In this document: one piece after another, positions 1 to 7,203 of the stretch
How the letters are laid out: each line of letters begins with the position of its first letter
How positions within the stretch are numbered: the stretch's first letter is position 1
NCBI GenBank assembly: GCA_003242315.1
Contig: QGUY01000135.1
Span: 1 to 10,400 of the forward strand
Direction: 5' to 3'
Source: Bacteroidota bacterium
GTDB taxonomy: Bacteria; Bacteroidota; Bacteroidia; Cytophagales; Cyclobacteriaceae
DNA length: 10,400 nucleotides
Program-made: the position numbers and the translations under genes
The notes under the pieces: model-generated
What the model saw: the letters and a program-made list of their open reading frames with translations, nothing else
Databases searched by the model: none
What the model was told of the DNA's origin: nothing

Positions 1-1281
1 ATCAAATACGAAGGTCCCGATACCGATAATCCGCTGGCCTTCAGGTACTACAACCCGAACCGCCGGGTAGGCAAAAAGACAATGCAGGAGCATCTTCGCT
101 TTGCTATCGCCTATTGGCATACGTTCTGTGGCACCGGCGGGGATCCGTTCGGACTTCCTACGAAGAATTTCCCGTGGCTGGCTGCTTCCGATCCGATGCA
201 AAGGGCATACGACAAGATGGATGCCGCCTTTGAATTCGCTACGAAGATCGGCGCTCCCTTTTACTGTTTCCATGACTATGACCTCGTAGAAGAGGCCCCT
301 ACACTCAAGGAATCAGAAAAGCGTCTCCAAAAAATTGTTGAGTACGCCAAGCAGAAACAAAAAGAGTCAGGTGTCAAACTGCTCTGGGGTACAGCAAACC
401 TCTTCAGCCACCCACGCTATATGAACGGAGCGGCTACCAATCCCGATTTCAACGTCGTGTGCTATGCAGCTGCCCAGGTTAAGAATGCTATCGACGCGAC
501 AATAGAACTCGGCGGTGCGAACTACGTGTTCTGGGGCGGACGTGAGGGCTATCTGTCACTCCTGAACACCGACATGAAGCGTGAGCAGGAACACCTCGCG
601 ATGTTTCTGCGCGCGGCTCGCGACTACGGCCGTGCGAACGGCTTCCGCGGAACGTTCCTGATTGAGCCGAAACCGATGGAGCCCACCAAGCATCAATACG
701 ATTTCGATGCGGCCACAGTCATCGCCTTCCTTCGCGAGTTTGATCTGATGGACGACTTCAAACTCAATATCGAAGTAAACCACGCTACGCTCGCCCAACA
801 CACCTTCCAGCACGAACTTCAGGTGGCAGCTAACGCCAGGCTGCTGGGTAGTATCGATGCCAACCGCGGCGACTACCAGAACGGTTGGGATACCGACCAG
901 TTCCCCAACAACCTGCATGAGCTCACGGAAGCCATGCTGGTCATTCTCCAGGCAGGAGGCTTCAAGACAGGAGGTATCAACTTTGACGCCAAGACCCGGC
1001 GCAACTCTACGGACCTGGTCGATATCTTCTATGCCCACATCGGCGGGATGGATGCCTTTGCACGGGCCCTCCTCATTGCGCACCAAATCCTCAGCGACGG
1101 AAAATACACCGCACTCCTGAAGGAACGCTACGCAAGCTTCGACTCCGGTAAAGGCAAGCAGTTCGAACGCGGCCGCTTAAAGCTTGACGCTATGCGCAGG
1201 CTGGCTCTTCAGAATGGCGAACCTGAAATGATCAGCGGAAGACAAGAGTTCTTTGAGAACCTTGTCAATAGCTATATCTAG
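1..1281 (+). CDS. xylA: Xylose isomerase, 5'-truncated by window edge
   Basis: Converts D-xylose to D-xylulose in the cytoplasm, using two divalent metal ions. The frame is open from base 1 (it begins IKYEGPDTDNPLAF, the usual xylose isomerase N-terminal block), so an ATG at 82 is internal and about 10-15 residues are missing upstream. Counting from the ATG at 82, visible family motifs are the FHDYD block with catalytic His64 and Asp67, the GGREGY loop at 152-157, the metal-site motif EPKPMEPTKHQYD with Glu195 and Lys197, Glu231/His234 in EVNHAT, Asp259 in SIDANRGD, and Asp302 in NFDAK. All expected catalytic and metal ligands are present and the C-terminus is complete. In the family this gene usually sits beside xylulokinase, which is probably upstream and unseen. 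The stop codon overlaps the first base of a short repeat. Identification is very secure. Confidence 0.97.
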   Translation: MKYEGPDTDNPLAFRYYNPNRRVGKKTMQEHLRFAIAYWHTFCGTGGDPFGLPTKNFPWLAASDPMQRAYDKMDAAFEFATKIGAPFYCFHDYDLVEEAPTLKESEKRLQKIVEYAKQKQKESGVKLLWGTANLFSHPRYMNGAATNPDFNVVCYAAAQVKNAIDATIELGGANYVFWGGREGYLSLLNTDMKREQEHLAMFLRAARDYGRANGFRGTFLIEPKPMEPTKHQYDFDAATVIAFLREFDLMDDFKLNIEVNHATLAQHTFQHELQVAANARLLGSIDANRGDYQNGWDTDQFPNNLHELTEAMLVILQAGGFKTGGINFDAKTRRNSTDLVDIFYAHIGGMDAFARALLIAHQILSDGKYTALLKERYASFDSGKGKQFERGRLKLDAMRRLALQNGEPEMISGRQEFFENLVNSYI

Positions 1282-1330
1282 GGGGTTACCCTAGGCAGAG
1301 ACTGAGGGGGTTACCCATGTAGAGACGTTG
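1281..1330. repeat. Two tandem near-repeats with a 25-bp period
   Basis: The string gggggttaccc occurs at 1281-1291 and again at 1306-1316. Each copy is followed by a similar tail (gcagagac at 1295-1302, gtagagac at 1319-1326). The first copy begins on the last base of the xylA stop codon, and the second tail forms the left arm of the palindrome at 1319-1346. This is seen directly. Its function is unknown; it could be a duplication linked to spread of the palindromic element. Confidence 0.7.
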
Positions 1331-1346
1331 CATGCAACGTCTCTAC
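1319..1346. repeat. Perfect 28-bp palindrome, dispersed-repeat type
   Basis: The left half gtagagacgttgca is followed directly by its exact reverse complement tgcaacgtctctac. In RNA it could fold into a hairpin of about 11-12 bp 38 nt after the xylA stop. It lacks the following T-run of a classical intrinsic terminator. From memory, near-identical agagacgttgca palindromes are scattered in many copies in several bacterial genomes, so a dispersed REP-like element is the favoured reading. A role in 3' end formation or mRNA stability is inference. Confidence 0.75.
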
Positions 1347-1485
1347 TATTACTTACTTGCCATACTACTATTACACCATTACCACCAGGTAATCAACAAT
1401 CGATGGGGACCGCCATGTAAGGCGCGGCGTTGCTTTTGCGGTGGAAACCCTATGGTTGGTTATCCGGTAAATCAGGCAATTCAGG

Positions 1486-1519
1486 GTAGAGACGCCTAAC
1501 ATGAACGTTTCTCGTTAGG
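1486..1519. repeat. Degenerate relative of the 28-bp palindrome
   Basis: This element begins with gtagagacg (1486-1494), identical to the first nine bases of the palindrome at 1319. It continues into an inverted repeat cctaac (1495-1500) / gttagg (1514-1519) with a 13-nt loop. The right outer arm should mirror gtagagacg but is decayed. It looks like a second, eroded member of the same element family with a different core. Confidence 0.5.
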
Positions 1520-1597
1520 ACGGACACTATTGTGAGCGTGAGTGCGAGAGTGAGAGCCGTCGACGTAAGATTGAGTGTGAAGATTAGAGAACAACTA

Positions 1598-1626
1598 TTG
1601 AAGAGTTGAAGGATCACCTTATATTG
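1598..1626 (+). promoter_or_regulatory. Candidate Bacteroidota-type promoter for the GH67-like gene
   Basis: TTG at 1598-1600 is followed after 18 nt by ttatattg at 1619-1626, an imperfect match to the -33 TTG / -7 TAnnTTTG pattern. The ATG at 1647 lies 20 nt further on. The spacing fits, but the -7 box is one or two positions off consensus, so this is a candidate only. Confidence 0.3.
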
Positions 1627-1646
1627 CGTAGGATACACTAACCTGC

Positions 1647-3434
1647 ATGGTTCGAGCCCCAGGAATCCGGGTGATTGTACTTTTGACCGGTTGCTTTTTG
1701 CTTTTTTTCGGATGTAGTCGAAACAAAAAGCAAGAAAGTGAGGTGGCGGTCCGCGGGTGGAACATCCTTTCGGATAACGAACCGAACGCCAGACGGGTGA
1801 TAGACGTAGCCACTACCGACTACGATATCAACCACATCCAGTTTTCTCATCAACTCGTAAATCAACTTAAAGACGTACGCCCTGCAGGCCGCGCGGAGCT
1901 TGTTAACCGGCTGGCTGCGTACGCCCACGAAAAGGGGATTCAGGAAGTATTTGTCTGGGATCAGGCGCTCTATGATGTGGGATATTACCCGGAAGCCTTC
2001 AGGCTCACGATTGATGGCCAGCAGCGACTGGACCTCGACAATCCCGACCTGTGGCGATGGATCCGCGCCGACTACCGCAGCATGCTCATGCTCGTCCCGG
2101 AAATTGATGGAGTCGTGCTCAATTTCATGGACGCGCCTGGCAAAATAGCCGAACAGTTTTCCCAGCGACTTCCTGACGGGCCTTCGAAAGTGGCGGCGGT
2201 TATCGATAGCCTTGCACGGATATTCATTGATCGGCATAACCTTGACCTGCTCATACGCGCTGCCGTGAGCGATACGCGCGACTTTTCGCTCCTGGTAAAT
2301 GCGGTGCGGAAGTTGCGTCACCCAGCCATTAAGGTAATGGTCACTGAGGCAGAGCAAGCGTTTCTCCTTACGCACCCCCTGTCCACTGTCAGCGATAGCA
2401 TCCGAAAGTACCCGATAATTGTCGAGTTTGACGCCGCTCATGAATACAACGGTCAGGGTATACTGGCAAGCATGTTGCCCGAGGTACACCTAAAACGCTG
2501 GAAGGAATACCTCTCCGAGCCGAACATCGAAGGCTACGTGGCGCGAACGGATCGCTTTTATCAGTCGACAATCATCGATGGCCCCTGCGAGATCAACCTG
2601 TATGCTCTGAAACGAGCGTCTGACGATCCCTGGATGAGTATTGACAAGGTATACCGCGAATTCGTTTCCAGGAAGTATGGAGAGAAGGCCGGACCTTATG
2701 TTGAGCCTGCGTTCCGAAAGAGCCAGGACATCATCACCTCCATGATGTACACGCTTGGTCTTCCGGTCGCGAGCCATCTGACAATGTCCTTCACAAATGA
2801 GGCGTCATACATCAGTCTCAACCCTGGCAAGTGGCAACGTAGCATGGAATACACCGTCGAGCATGACGTTAACAAGACGTTTCATTACTGGCAGGACGTA
2901 ACCAATCACCTCGCGCCCCGGGAATTCAAACAGCCCAATAGCGCTACTGCCGTTGAGATACCCAATGTATTCGAGAATGGGTGGCTCGACGATCGCGAGC
3001 TAATGAACGTCGAATATCTCCGAAACATTGTCGCTGAGAAGGACTACGCGGTGCGTGTTGCCCAAAGTGCGCTGGAAGACGTCCTGCAGGCAAAGCCGCA
3101 CATCACAAACGCGGAACACTACAGTAAGCTCATCGAGACCATGCGGCGCACCGAGATGGCTGCAAGACTCTACCGGGGCAGCGCAAAGGCTTACTTTGCT
3201 TACCGCATCTATGCACGGGGAGGTGAATTTCGGACACCCGAAGTCGTGTACATGCTGCAGGATGGACTCGACGAAATCGCAGCGGTAAGTCGTGAAATGA
3301 CGCTGTATCCTTATAAGGGCCCACACGCGGAATTCGATTTTCTGGGACTAGCCACGAGCGCACTTGCTTTACGACAGTCAATTATGGACGAACTGGGTGC
3401 GGGGCCGCGCATCCTCAACATGAATGGGCAGTAG
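1647..3434 (+). CDS. Putative GH67-like glycoside hydrolase lipoprotein
   Basis: A 595-aa exported lipoprotein: a basic start (R3, R8), a hydrophobic stretch at about 9-22 and a lipobox-like FFGC with Cys23. The start at 1647 gives this signal directly. The central region (about 40-380) reads like a TIM barrel. Remote resemblances to GH67 alpha-glucuronidases, recognised by eye, are EFDAAHEYNGQG (260-271) against the GH67 QEYxGQ block that holds a catalytic Glu (here Glu266), and NLYALKR...DP...S...V..EFV..KYG (317-345) followed by YTLGLPVASH (368-377), matching the GH67 NLYAFGRLAW...DP / PLGLHH region. A helical C-terminal part covers about 445-590. The GH67 IDFQVRE motif aligns with IKVMVTE (228-234), so one catalytic Asp may be Lys229. 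Substrate is unproven; the nearby CE15 esterase and xylA suggest glucuronoxylan fragments. It could be an uncharacterised separate family. Confidence 0.6.
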   Translation: MVRAPGIRVIVLLTGCFLLFFGCSRNKKQESEVAVRGWNILSDNEPNARRVIDVATTDYDINHIQFSHQLVNQLKDVRPAGRAELVNRLAAYAHEKGIQEVFVWDQALYDVGYYPEAFRLTIDGQQRLDLDNPDLWRWIRADYRSMLMLVPEIDGVVLNFMDAPGKIAEQFSQRLPDGPSKVAAVIDSLARIFIDRHNLDLLIRAAVSDTRDFSLLVNAVRKLRHPAIKVMVTEAEQAFLLTHPLSTVSDSIRKYPIIVEFDAAHEYNGQGILASMLPEVHLKRWKEYLSEPNIEGYVARTDRFYQSTIIDGPCEINLYALKRASDDPWMSIDKVYREFVSRKYGEKAGPYVEPAFRKSQDIITSMMYTLGLPVASHLTMSFTNEASYISLNPGKWQRSMEYTVEHDVNKTFHYWQDVTNHLAPREFKQPNSATAVEIPNVFENGWLDDRELMNVEYLRNIVAEKDYAVRVAQSALEDVLQAKPHITNAEHYSKLIETMRRTEMAARLYRGSAKAYFAYRIYARGGEFRTPEVVYMLQDGLDEIAAVSREMTLYPYKGPHAEFDFLGLATSALALRQSIMDELGAGPRILNMNGQ

Positions 3435-3437
3435 CGA

Positions 3438-4640
3438 TCACAACTGCAACCTTATGTGAATGCGGTTCAGCCATCTCACGATCCAAACTACCGCGACCGC
3501 ATACAACAAGCAGTATACTATTCCGATTATGCCAGTCCGCAAGGAATCGGGGAGGGGATAGTAGTGGAATACCCGGTAGCTGGCCCACATGATAAAGGGA
3601 ATGATGTACGTGAGCAAAGGATTCGCGCCGGCCGGCTGCAGGAACCTGGCCCATTTATTTATTCCTTTCAGATCGGTGAGCCAGTAAAGGAAGATAAAGG
3701 CGATGATGGCGATGACGGAACAGTATAATCCCCACGAGGGTGTGGCGCCAATCTTTCCGATATGGTAGTACGGCCGAAGGATAAATCCAGCCAGGAACAA
3801 TATCGCAGCAAAACCCAGTGCTTCGTTGAGACGCTGCATGAGCGTACGCTCAGTCTTTTGATCAAAAAAGATGATCGTCAATATGGCACCACAAAGCGCG
3901 ATGCCGGTGTGCGTGGCGTTCCCGGCCTGTGAGCGCGTCCACCCGAGTAAGATGCTGTCTTCCGAAAGCGGTGAGCGGCCAACGGCGTAAATGAGAATCG
4001 TAAGACCGACCATCGCCAGCAAGGCATATCGGTTTCCGCGACACAGCTGGTACAAAATACAGGTATACAAGTACGCCCAACCGATGAGACCCAGAATGCC
4101 CCACCAACGCGGTTGGAGGTGTTGCGTGCCGTCTTCCCCGCCGCGATAGATCATGGCTAGGGCTATGAGTCCGGCAATGCCAATTCCGCGCAACAACCAC
4201 GCCCATGTTTTGTTTTGAAACGTATAAACGTTCCAAACGAGAATGACACATGGATAAAACAGGAGCGACCAAACGCCGATACGCATTCCCATCGCTCCTT
4301 CGTTGTAGCCGCCTTCAGCGTTCACCATAAAGATGCCAAGCACAAGCAGTGCAATCGTGCGAACCAGGATGTGCCCCTGCAGTTTGAGGAGACTGTCACC
4401 TTTTCGGATTCTGTTATTCAGCGACAGCGGCACTGCCATCCCAACAATAAACAGGAATCCGGCGAACACCCAGTCCGTGATCGTCATGCCGTCTACACCG
4501 GGCGCAACGTGTTTTAACCATGACGGAATGTTTCTCATGCCCGCTACCTCGTTGACGAATACCATCAACAGAATGGTCAGTCCCCGTAGAATATCGACGG
4601 CATGGAGACGCTGGGAGGGGAGTTCATTGTAAACCTGCAT
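3438..4640 (-). CDS. NagX/HGSNAT-like membrane acyltransferase (DUF5009)
   Basis: A 400-aa inner-membrane protein with about ten hydrophobic segments, resembling bacterial NagX and the catalytic part of human heparan-alpha-glucosaminide N-acetyltransferase (HGSNAT), which transfers acetyl from acetyl-CoA to an amino sugar across the membrane. The N-terminal VDILRGLTILLMVFVNE (15-31) and the block KHVAPG.DGMTITDWVFAGFLFIVG (43-67) match the family. His44 sits where HGSNAT has its active-site His before the 'NGLTVADLVFP' block. It begins inside the GH18 stop codon (TGATG), so translation is probably coupled. In other bacteria NagX sits in chitin/GlcNAc catabolic clusters, which fits the chitinase partner. 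It ends 3 nt from the convergent GH67-like gene. The exact reaction in bacteria is not well established. Confidence 0.85.
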   Translation of the reverse strand: MQVYNELPSQRLHAVDILRGLTILLMVFVNEVAGMRNIPSWLKHVAPGVDGMTITDWVFAGFLFIVGMAVPLSLNNRIRKGDSLLKLQGHILVRTIALLVLGIFMVNAEGGYNEGAMGMRIGVWSLLFYPCVILVWNVYTFQNKTWAWLLRGIGIAGLIALAMIYRGGEDGTQHLQPRWWGILGLIGWAYLYTCILYQLCRGNRYALLAMVGLTILIYAVGRSPLSEDSILLGWTRSQAGNATHTGIALCGAILTIIFFDQKTERTLMQRLNEALGFAAILFLAGFILRPYYHIGKIGATPSWGLYCSVIAIIAFIFLYWLTDLKGINKWARFLQPAGANPLLTYIIPFIMWASYRVFHYYPLPDSLRTGIIGIVYCLLYAVAVVWIVRWLNRIHIRLQL

Positions 4641-5773
4641 CAGGGTGCTATTTTTTCGTTAAGCGCGTCCAGAAGATAGCCCTTCGGATCGCTGGCGAAT
4701 TGCCAGAACATGATGCCCGCAAGGTTGTTCTCGATCACATAGTCGCATTTGATTTTCAAGGACTCTTCATCATCATACGCGACGAGCTGCTTTTTCTCTT
4801 CATTGAAAAGATACGGCATCTTCGCTTTATCATCCCAGTACCTGACGAAACCCGGCTTGCTCATGATGCTGTCGCGAATGAAGGTGTAGCCGCCACCACG
4901 GGCAACAGACTCGATCGCCCTGTTGATTCCGTGGTTGTCAGTTGTCTGCATGATCCAGCTTCTTCCGTAAAAGGGAACCCCCAAAACAATTTTCTCTTTC
5001 TGCACGCCCTGTTGGACGTACTCGGTGATGGCCCGGTGAGCCGATTGTTCCGCTTCGTAGCTTTCGCTGTGGTACAGGTTGCTGTGATGTCCTGCGAAAG
5101 GTCCGGCAACATAGAAATCGTATGCCATCAGGTTGACGTAATCAAGATACTTTGCCGCGCCGCCCATGTCGTTCTTTTCCAGAAATTCTGAAAAGCAGGG
5201 GACAGCAGTGGTCAGCAGTTGTACCTTGCCAGTCTTTTCAGAAAGGCGATCGAGTTCTTTGCGAAGGGCTTCAAACATGAGCACGAAATTTTCGCGGTCT
5301 TCAACCCTGAATACGTTATCCTCGCCCTTGAAGCCCGGGTATTCCCAGTCGATATCGACGCCATCGAGATCATACTTCTCAACGATCGCCACGCTCGTTT
5401 CCGCGAACTTTTTGCGCGAAGAAGGAGTCAGAACCGCATCGGAAAAGTTTTCACTCCAACTCCAGCCACCGATCGAGATCACGATTTTGAGATCAGGATT
5501 CTTCTCACGAAGCTTGACGAGGTTACGAAAGTTGATGGTGTCGGTTGCCATGTTGGTAAGCCACGCCATGCTATCCTTTACATCGACGAACGCATAGTTG
5601 AGTATGCTGACCTTTTCCGCGGCGATAGTCTGCGTATCAATCGCACCCCGGAATCCCGGGACATACCCGATGATCAATTTAGAAACACGTGTATTGGATG
5701 TGCTGCTTTCCTGCTGACAGGATAAACACAGCAAACCAATGGTGAAGGCTAGTGCAAAGAAGAAACGGTTCAT
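4640..5773 (-). CDS. GH18 chitinase-like lipoprotein
   Basis: A 377-aa glycoside hydrolase family 18 enzyme, predicted to cleave beta-1,4 linkages in chitin or chito-oligosaccharides by substrate-assisted catalysis. The signal peptide ends in a lipobox CLSC with Cys19, so the enzyme is probably anchored in an envelope membrane. Motifs in order are IIGYVPGF (34-41), SIGGW (100-104), the catalytic DGVDIDWEYP (137-146, acid Glu144), MAYDF (216-220), GVPFYGRSW, and the barrel-closing GIMFWQFASD (353-362, Trp357). All DxxDxDxE residues are present, so it should be active. There is no carbohydrate-binding module. It leads a two-gene minus-strand operon with the NagX-like gene, overlapping by one base. 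No clear Shine-Dalgarno sequence precedes the ATG. A non-chitin GH18 specificity (endo-beta-N-acetylglucosaminidase) is possible but the insertion region looks chitinase-like. Confidence 0.93.
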   Translation of the reverse strand: MNRFFFALAFTIGLLCLSCQQESSTSNTRVSKLIIGYVPGFRGAIDTQTIAAEKVSILNYAFVDVKDSMAWLTNMATDTINFRNLVKLREKNPDLKIVISIGGWSWSENFSDAVLTPSSRKKFAETSVAIVEKYDLDGVDIDWEYPGFKGEDNVFRVEDRENFVLMFEALRKELDRLSEKTGKVQLLTTAVPCFSEFLEKNDMGGAAKYLDYVNLMAYDFYVAGPFAGHHSNLYHSESYEAEQSAHRAITEYVQQGVQKEKIVLGVPFYGRSWIMQTTDNHGINRAIESVARGGGYTFIRDSIMSKPGFVRYWDDKAKMPYLFNEEKKQLVAYDDEESLKIKCDYVIENNLAGIMFWQFASDPKGYLLDALNEKIAP

Positions 5774-5878
5774 GATTATACTTGCGTGTATTCACACATC
5801 TTTTCGGAGGGGCTTTTTCAATATTAAAAACTTTCGTTTGGGTTTCATACACCGGCTACGGAATTCCGGATTCGGGAC

Positions 5879-5908
5879 TTGTGCCGTCAATCATTCCTTT
5901 TTACTTTG
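5879..5908 (+). promoter_or_regulatory. Candidate promoter of the CE15 gene
   Basis: TTG (5879-5881) and ttactttg (5901-5908) are separated by 19 nt, close to the Bacteroidota -33/-7 arrangement (TTG, about 19-21 nt, TAnnTTTG). The ATG at 5933 lies 24 nt downstream. The motif sits in the 159-bp gap between the divergent GH18 and CE15 genes, where promoters for both must lie. On the minus strand I see only a weak taatattg (5826-5819) with no TTG partner. Confidence 0.45.
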
Positions 5909-5932
5909 TACATCCATCTCGGTACTGAATTC

Positions 5933-7174
5933 ATGCGTAACGCTATTGCCTCTTTCCTGATTGTCGCGCTTATTCTCCCGTTCGCAACGATGGCACAGAA
6001 AAAGAACATACCCGATCCGTTGAAACTCGCCCGTGGTGTCCGCGTGAAAACGGTCGATGAATGGGAAAGCATCCGTCGCCCGGAGATTCGCGAGTTGTTC
6101 AGTCGGCATATGTACGGCTACTCGCCGGCACCGCCCGAGCTGTCATACCGTATCCTGTCTCACGATCGCGATGCGTTGGACGGCAAGGCTATACGCAAGC
6201 AGGTGCGCGTGTTTTTTGCGCCGGATACGTCAGTGTGGATGGACATACTGATATACCTGCCGGCGCGTAAAACATCGCCGGTACCTGTTTTCCTGGGCAT
6301 GAATTTTTATGGCAATCAAGCCGTATGGAATGACCCTGCAATTCTCATCACGCCCAACTGGGTCGATCAAAATGAAGTGTTAGGCGTGGAAAACAACCGG
6401 GCTACAGAAGCCTCCCGTGGTGTACGCTCTTCACGCTGGCCCATAGACCGGATTCTCGAGCGAGGTTACGGCGTGGCTACGATCTATTACGGTGATGTGG
6501 ATCCGGACTTTGATGATGGTTTTATGAACGGGGTTCACGGACTCTTCGACAAAGGTAACCGCACAGAAAGTTCGTGGGGTTCAATTGCCGCCTGGGCATG
6601 GGGACTTCAGCGCGCCCTGGATTACCTTGTAACCGATAGTGATGTAGATGCATCTAAAGTTGCCGTATTGGGTCATTCGAGATTGGGAAAGGCAGCACTT
6701 TGGGCTGGCGCTACCGATGAACGATTTGCCATGGTCATTTCGAACGAATCGGGCGAAGGAGGTGCCGCCCTGACACGGAATGAGAAGGGAGAAAGCCTGG
6801 AGCAAATAACCACTACATTTCCTCATTGGTTTTGCAGTGTATACAAGTCGTTCGCAGGGAGAGTGAATGATCTCCCGTTCGACCAGCACATGTTGCTGGC
6901 CCTGGTTGCGCCACGGCCGGTCTATGTTGCAAGCGCAGTAGAAGATCTTTGGGCAGATCCTGAAGGCGAATTTCTCAGTGCCGTCTATGCTGAACCCGTC
7001 TACAAACTTTACGGGCACAAAGGACTGGGTACGCGCAAAATGCCGGACGTCGGTAAACCACTGCACGAGGGTAGAATTGGATATCACTTGCGCGAAGGCA
7101 AGCATGATTTAACGGCATACGACTGGGAGCAGTTCATGAATTTTGCCGACAAGCATTGGCGCACCGGCAAATAG
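5933..7174 (+). CDS. CE15 glucuronoyl esterase, secreted
   Basis: A 413-aa alpha/beta-hydrolase of carbohydrate esterase family 15, which hydrolyses esters between lignin alcohols and the (4-O-methyl)glucuronic acid side groups of xylan. The ATG at 5933 gives a good Sec signal peptide (hydrophobic 4-19, cleavage near TMA-QK at 21/22); a TTG 54 nt upstream would put 18 unlikely residues before it. Family motifs are the nucleophile elbow GHSRLGK (247-253, Ser249, with Arg250 of the oxyanion region), SNESGEGGAAL (270-280, Glu272 at the canonical acid position), PHWF (297-300), LALVAPRPVYV (322-332), VEDLWADP (336-343) and GKHDLTAYDW (389-398, catalytic His391). The triad is complete. Such proteins are often mislabelled acetylxylan esterase. 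The next gene follows after 29 nt, so co-transcription is likely. Confidence 0.92.
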   Translation: MRNAIASFLIVALILPFATMAQKKNIPDPLKLARGVRVKTVDEWESIRRPEIRELFSRHMYGYSPAPPELSYRILSHDRDALDGKAIRKQVRVFFAPDTSVWMDILIYLPARKTSPVPVFLGMNFYGNQAVWNDPAILITPNWVDQNEVLGVENNRATEASRGVRSSRWPIDRILERGYGVATIYYGDVDPDFDDGFMNGVHGLFDKGNRTESSWGSIAAWAWGLQRALDYLVTDSDVDASKVAVLGHSRLGKAALWAGATDERFAMVISNESGEGGAALTRNEKGESLEQITTTFPHWFCSVYKSFAGRVNDLPFDQHMLLALVAPRPVYVASAVEDLWADPEGEFLSAVYAEPVYKLYGHKGLGTRKMPDVGKPLHEGRIGYHLREGKHDLTAYDWEQFMNFADKHWRTGK

Positions 7175-7203
7175 AAACCCATCAATTACCGAATACCTGA
7201 ACT

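Larger units (their letters stand above)
1282..1646. other. Gene-free, repeat-bearing intergenic region
   Basis: No convincing coding sequence lies between xylA and the lipoprotein gene at 1647. The stretch holds the tandem near-repeats, the palindrome and its degenerate relative, two copies of tactattac (1344-1352 and 1366-1374), and a purine-rich GTGAG-type tract at 1531-1556. A promoter-like motif lies at 1598-1626. A 62-codon reading frame on the minus strand here translates the simple tract into repeated Leu-Thr and has no family resemblance. I see no tRNA or recognisable structured RNA. Confidence 0.7.

Noticed and set aside
556..1086. A 176-codon minus-strand frame inside xylA
   Set aside because: It is fully antisense to strongly conserved xylose isomerase sequence and has no family resemblance.
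1319..1346. The palindrome as a classical rho-independent terminator of xylA
   Set aside because: The stem is perfect but no T-run follows it (actattacttac), so I list it as a repeat; a terminator role remains possible but unsupported.
1450..1638. A 62-codon minus-strand frame in the intergenic region
   Set aside because: It translates the simple GTGAG tract into Leu/Thr repeats and resembles no known small protein.
1638..2489. A 283-codon open frame on the minus strand, antisense to the GH67-like gene
   Set aside because: It lies within a plus-strand gene that has a lipoprotein signal and family-like motifs. The antisense peptide shows no recognisable domain or signal and is best explained as a shadow frame.
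5786..5797. Short inverted repeat gtgt-attc-acac near the GH18 start
   Set aside because: A 4-bp stem is expected by chance and has no supporting context as an operator.
5879..5932. Upstream TTG start adding 18 residues to the CE15 protein
   Set aside because: The ATG at 5933 begins a normal signal peptide, and the TTG coincides with the candidate -33 promoter element.
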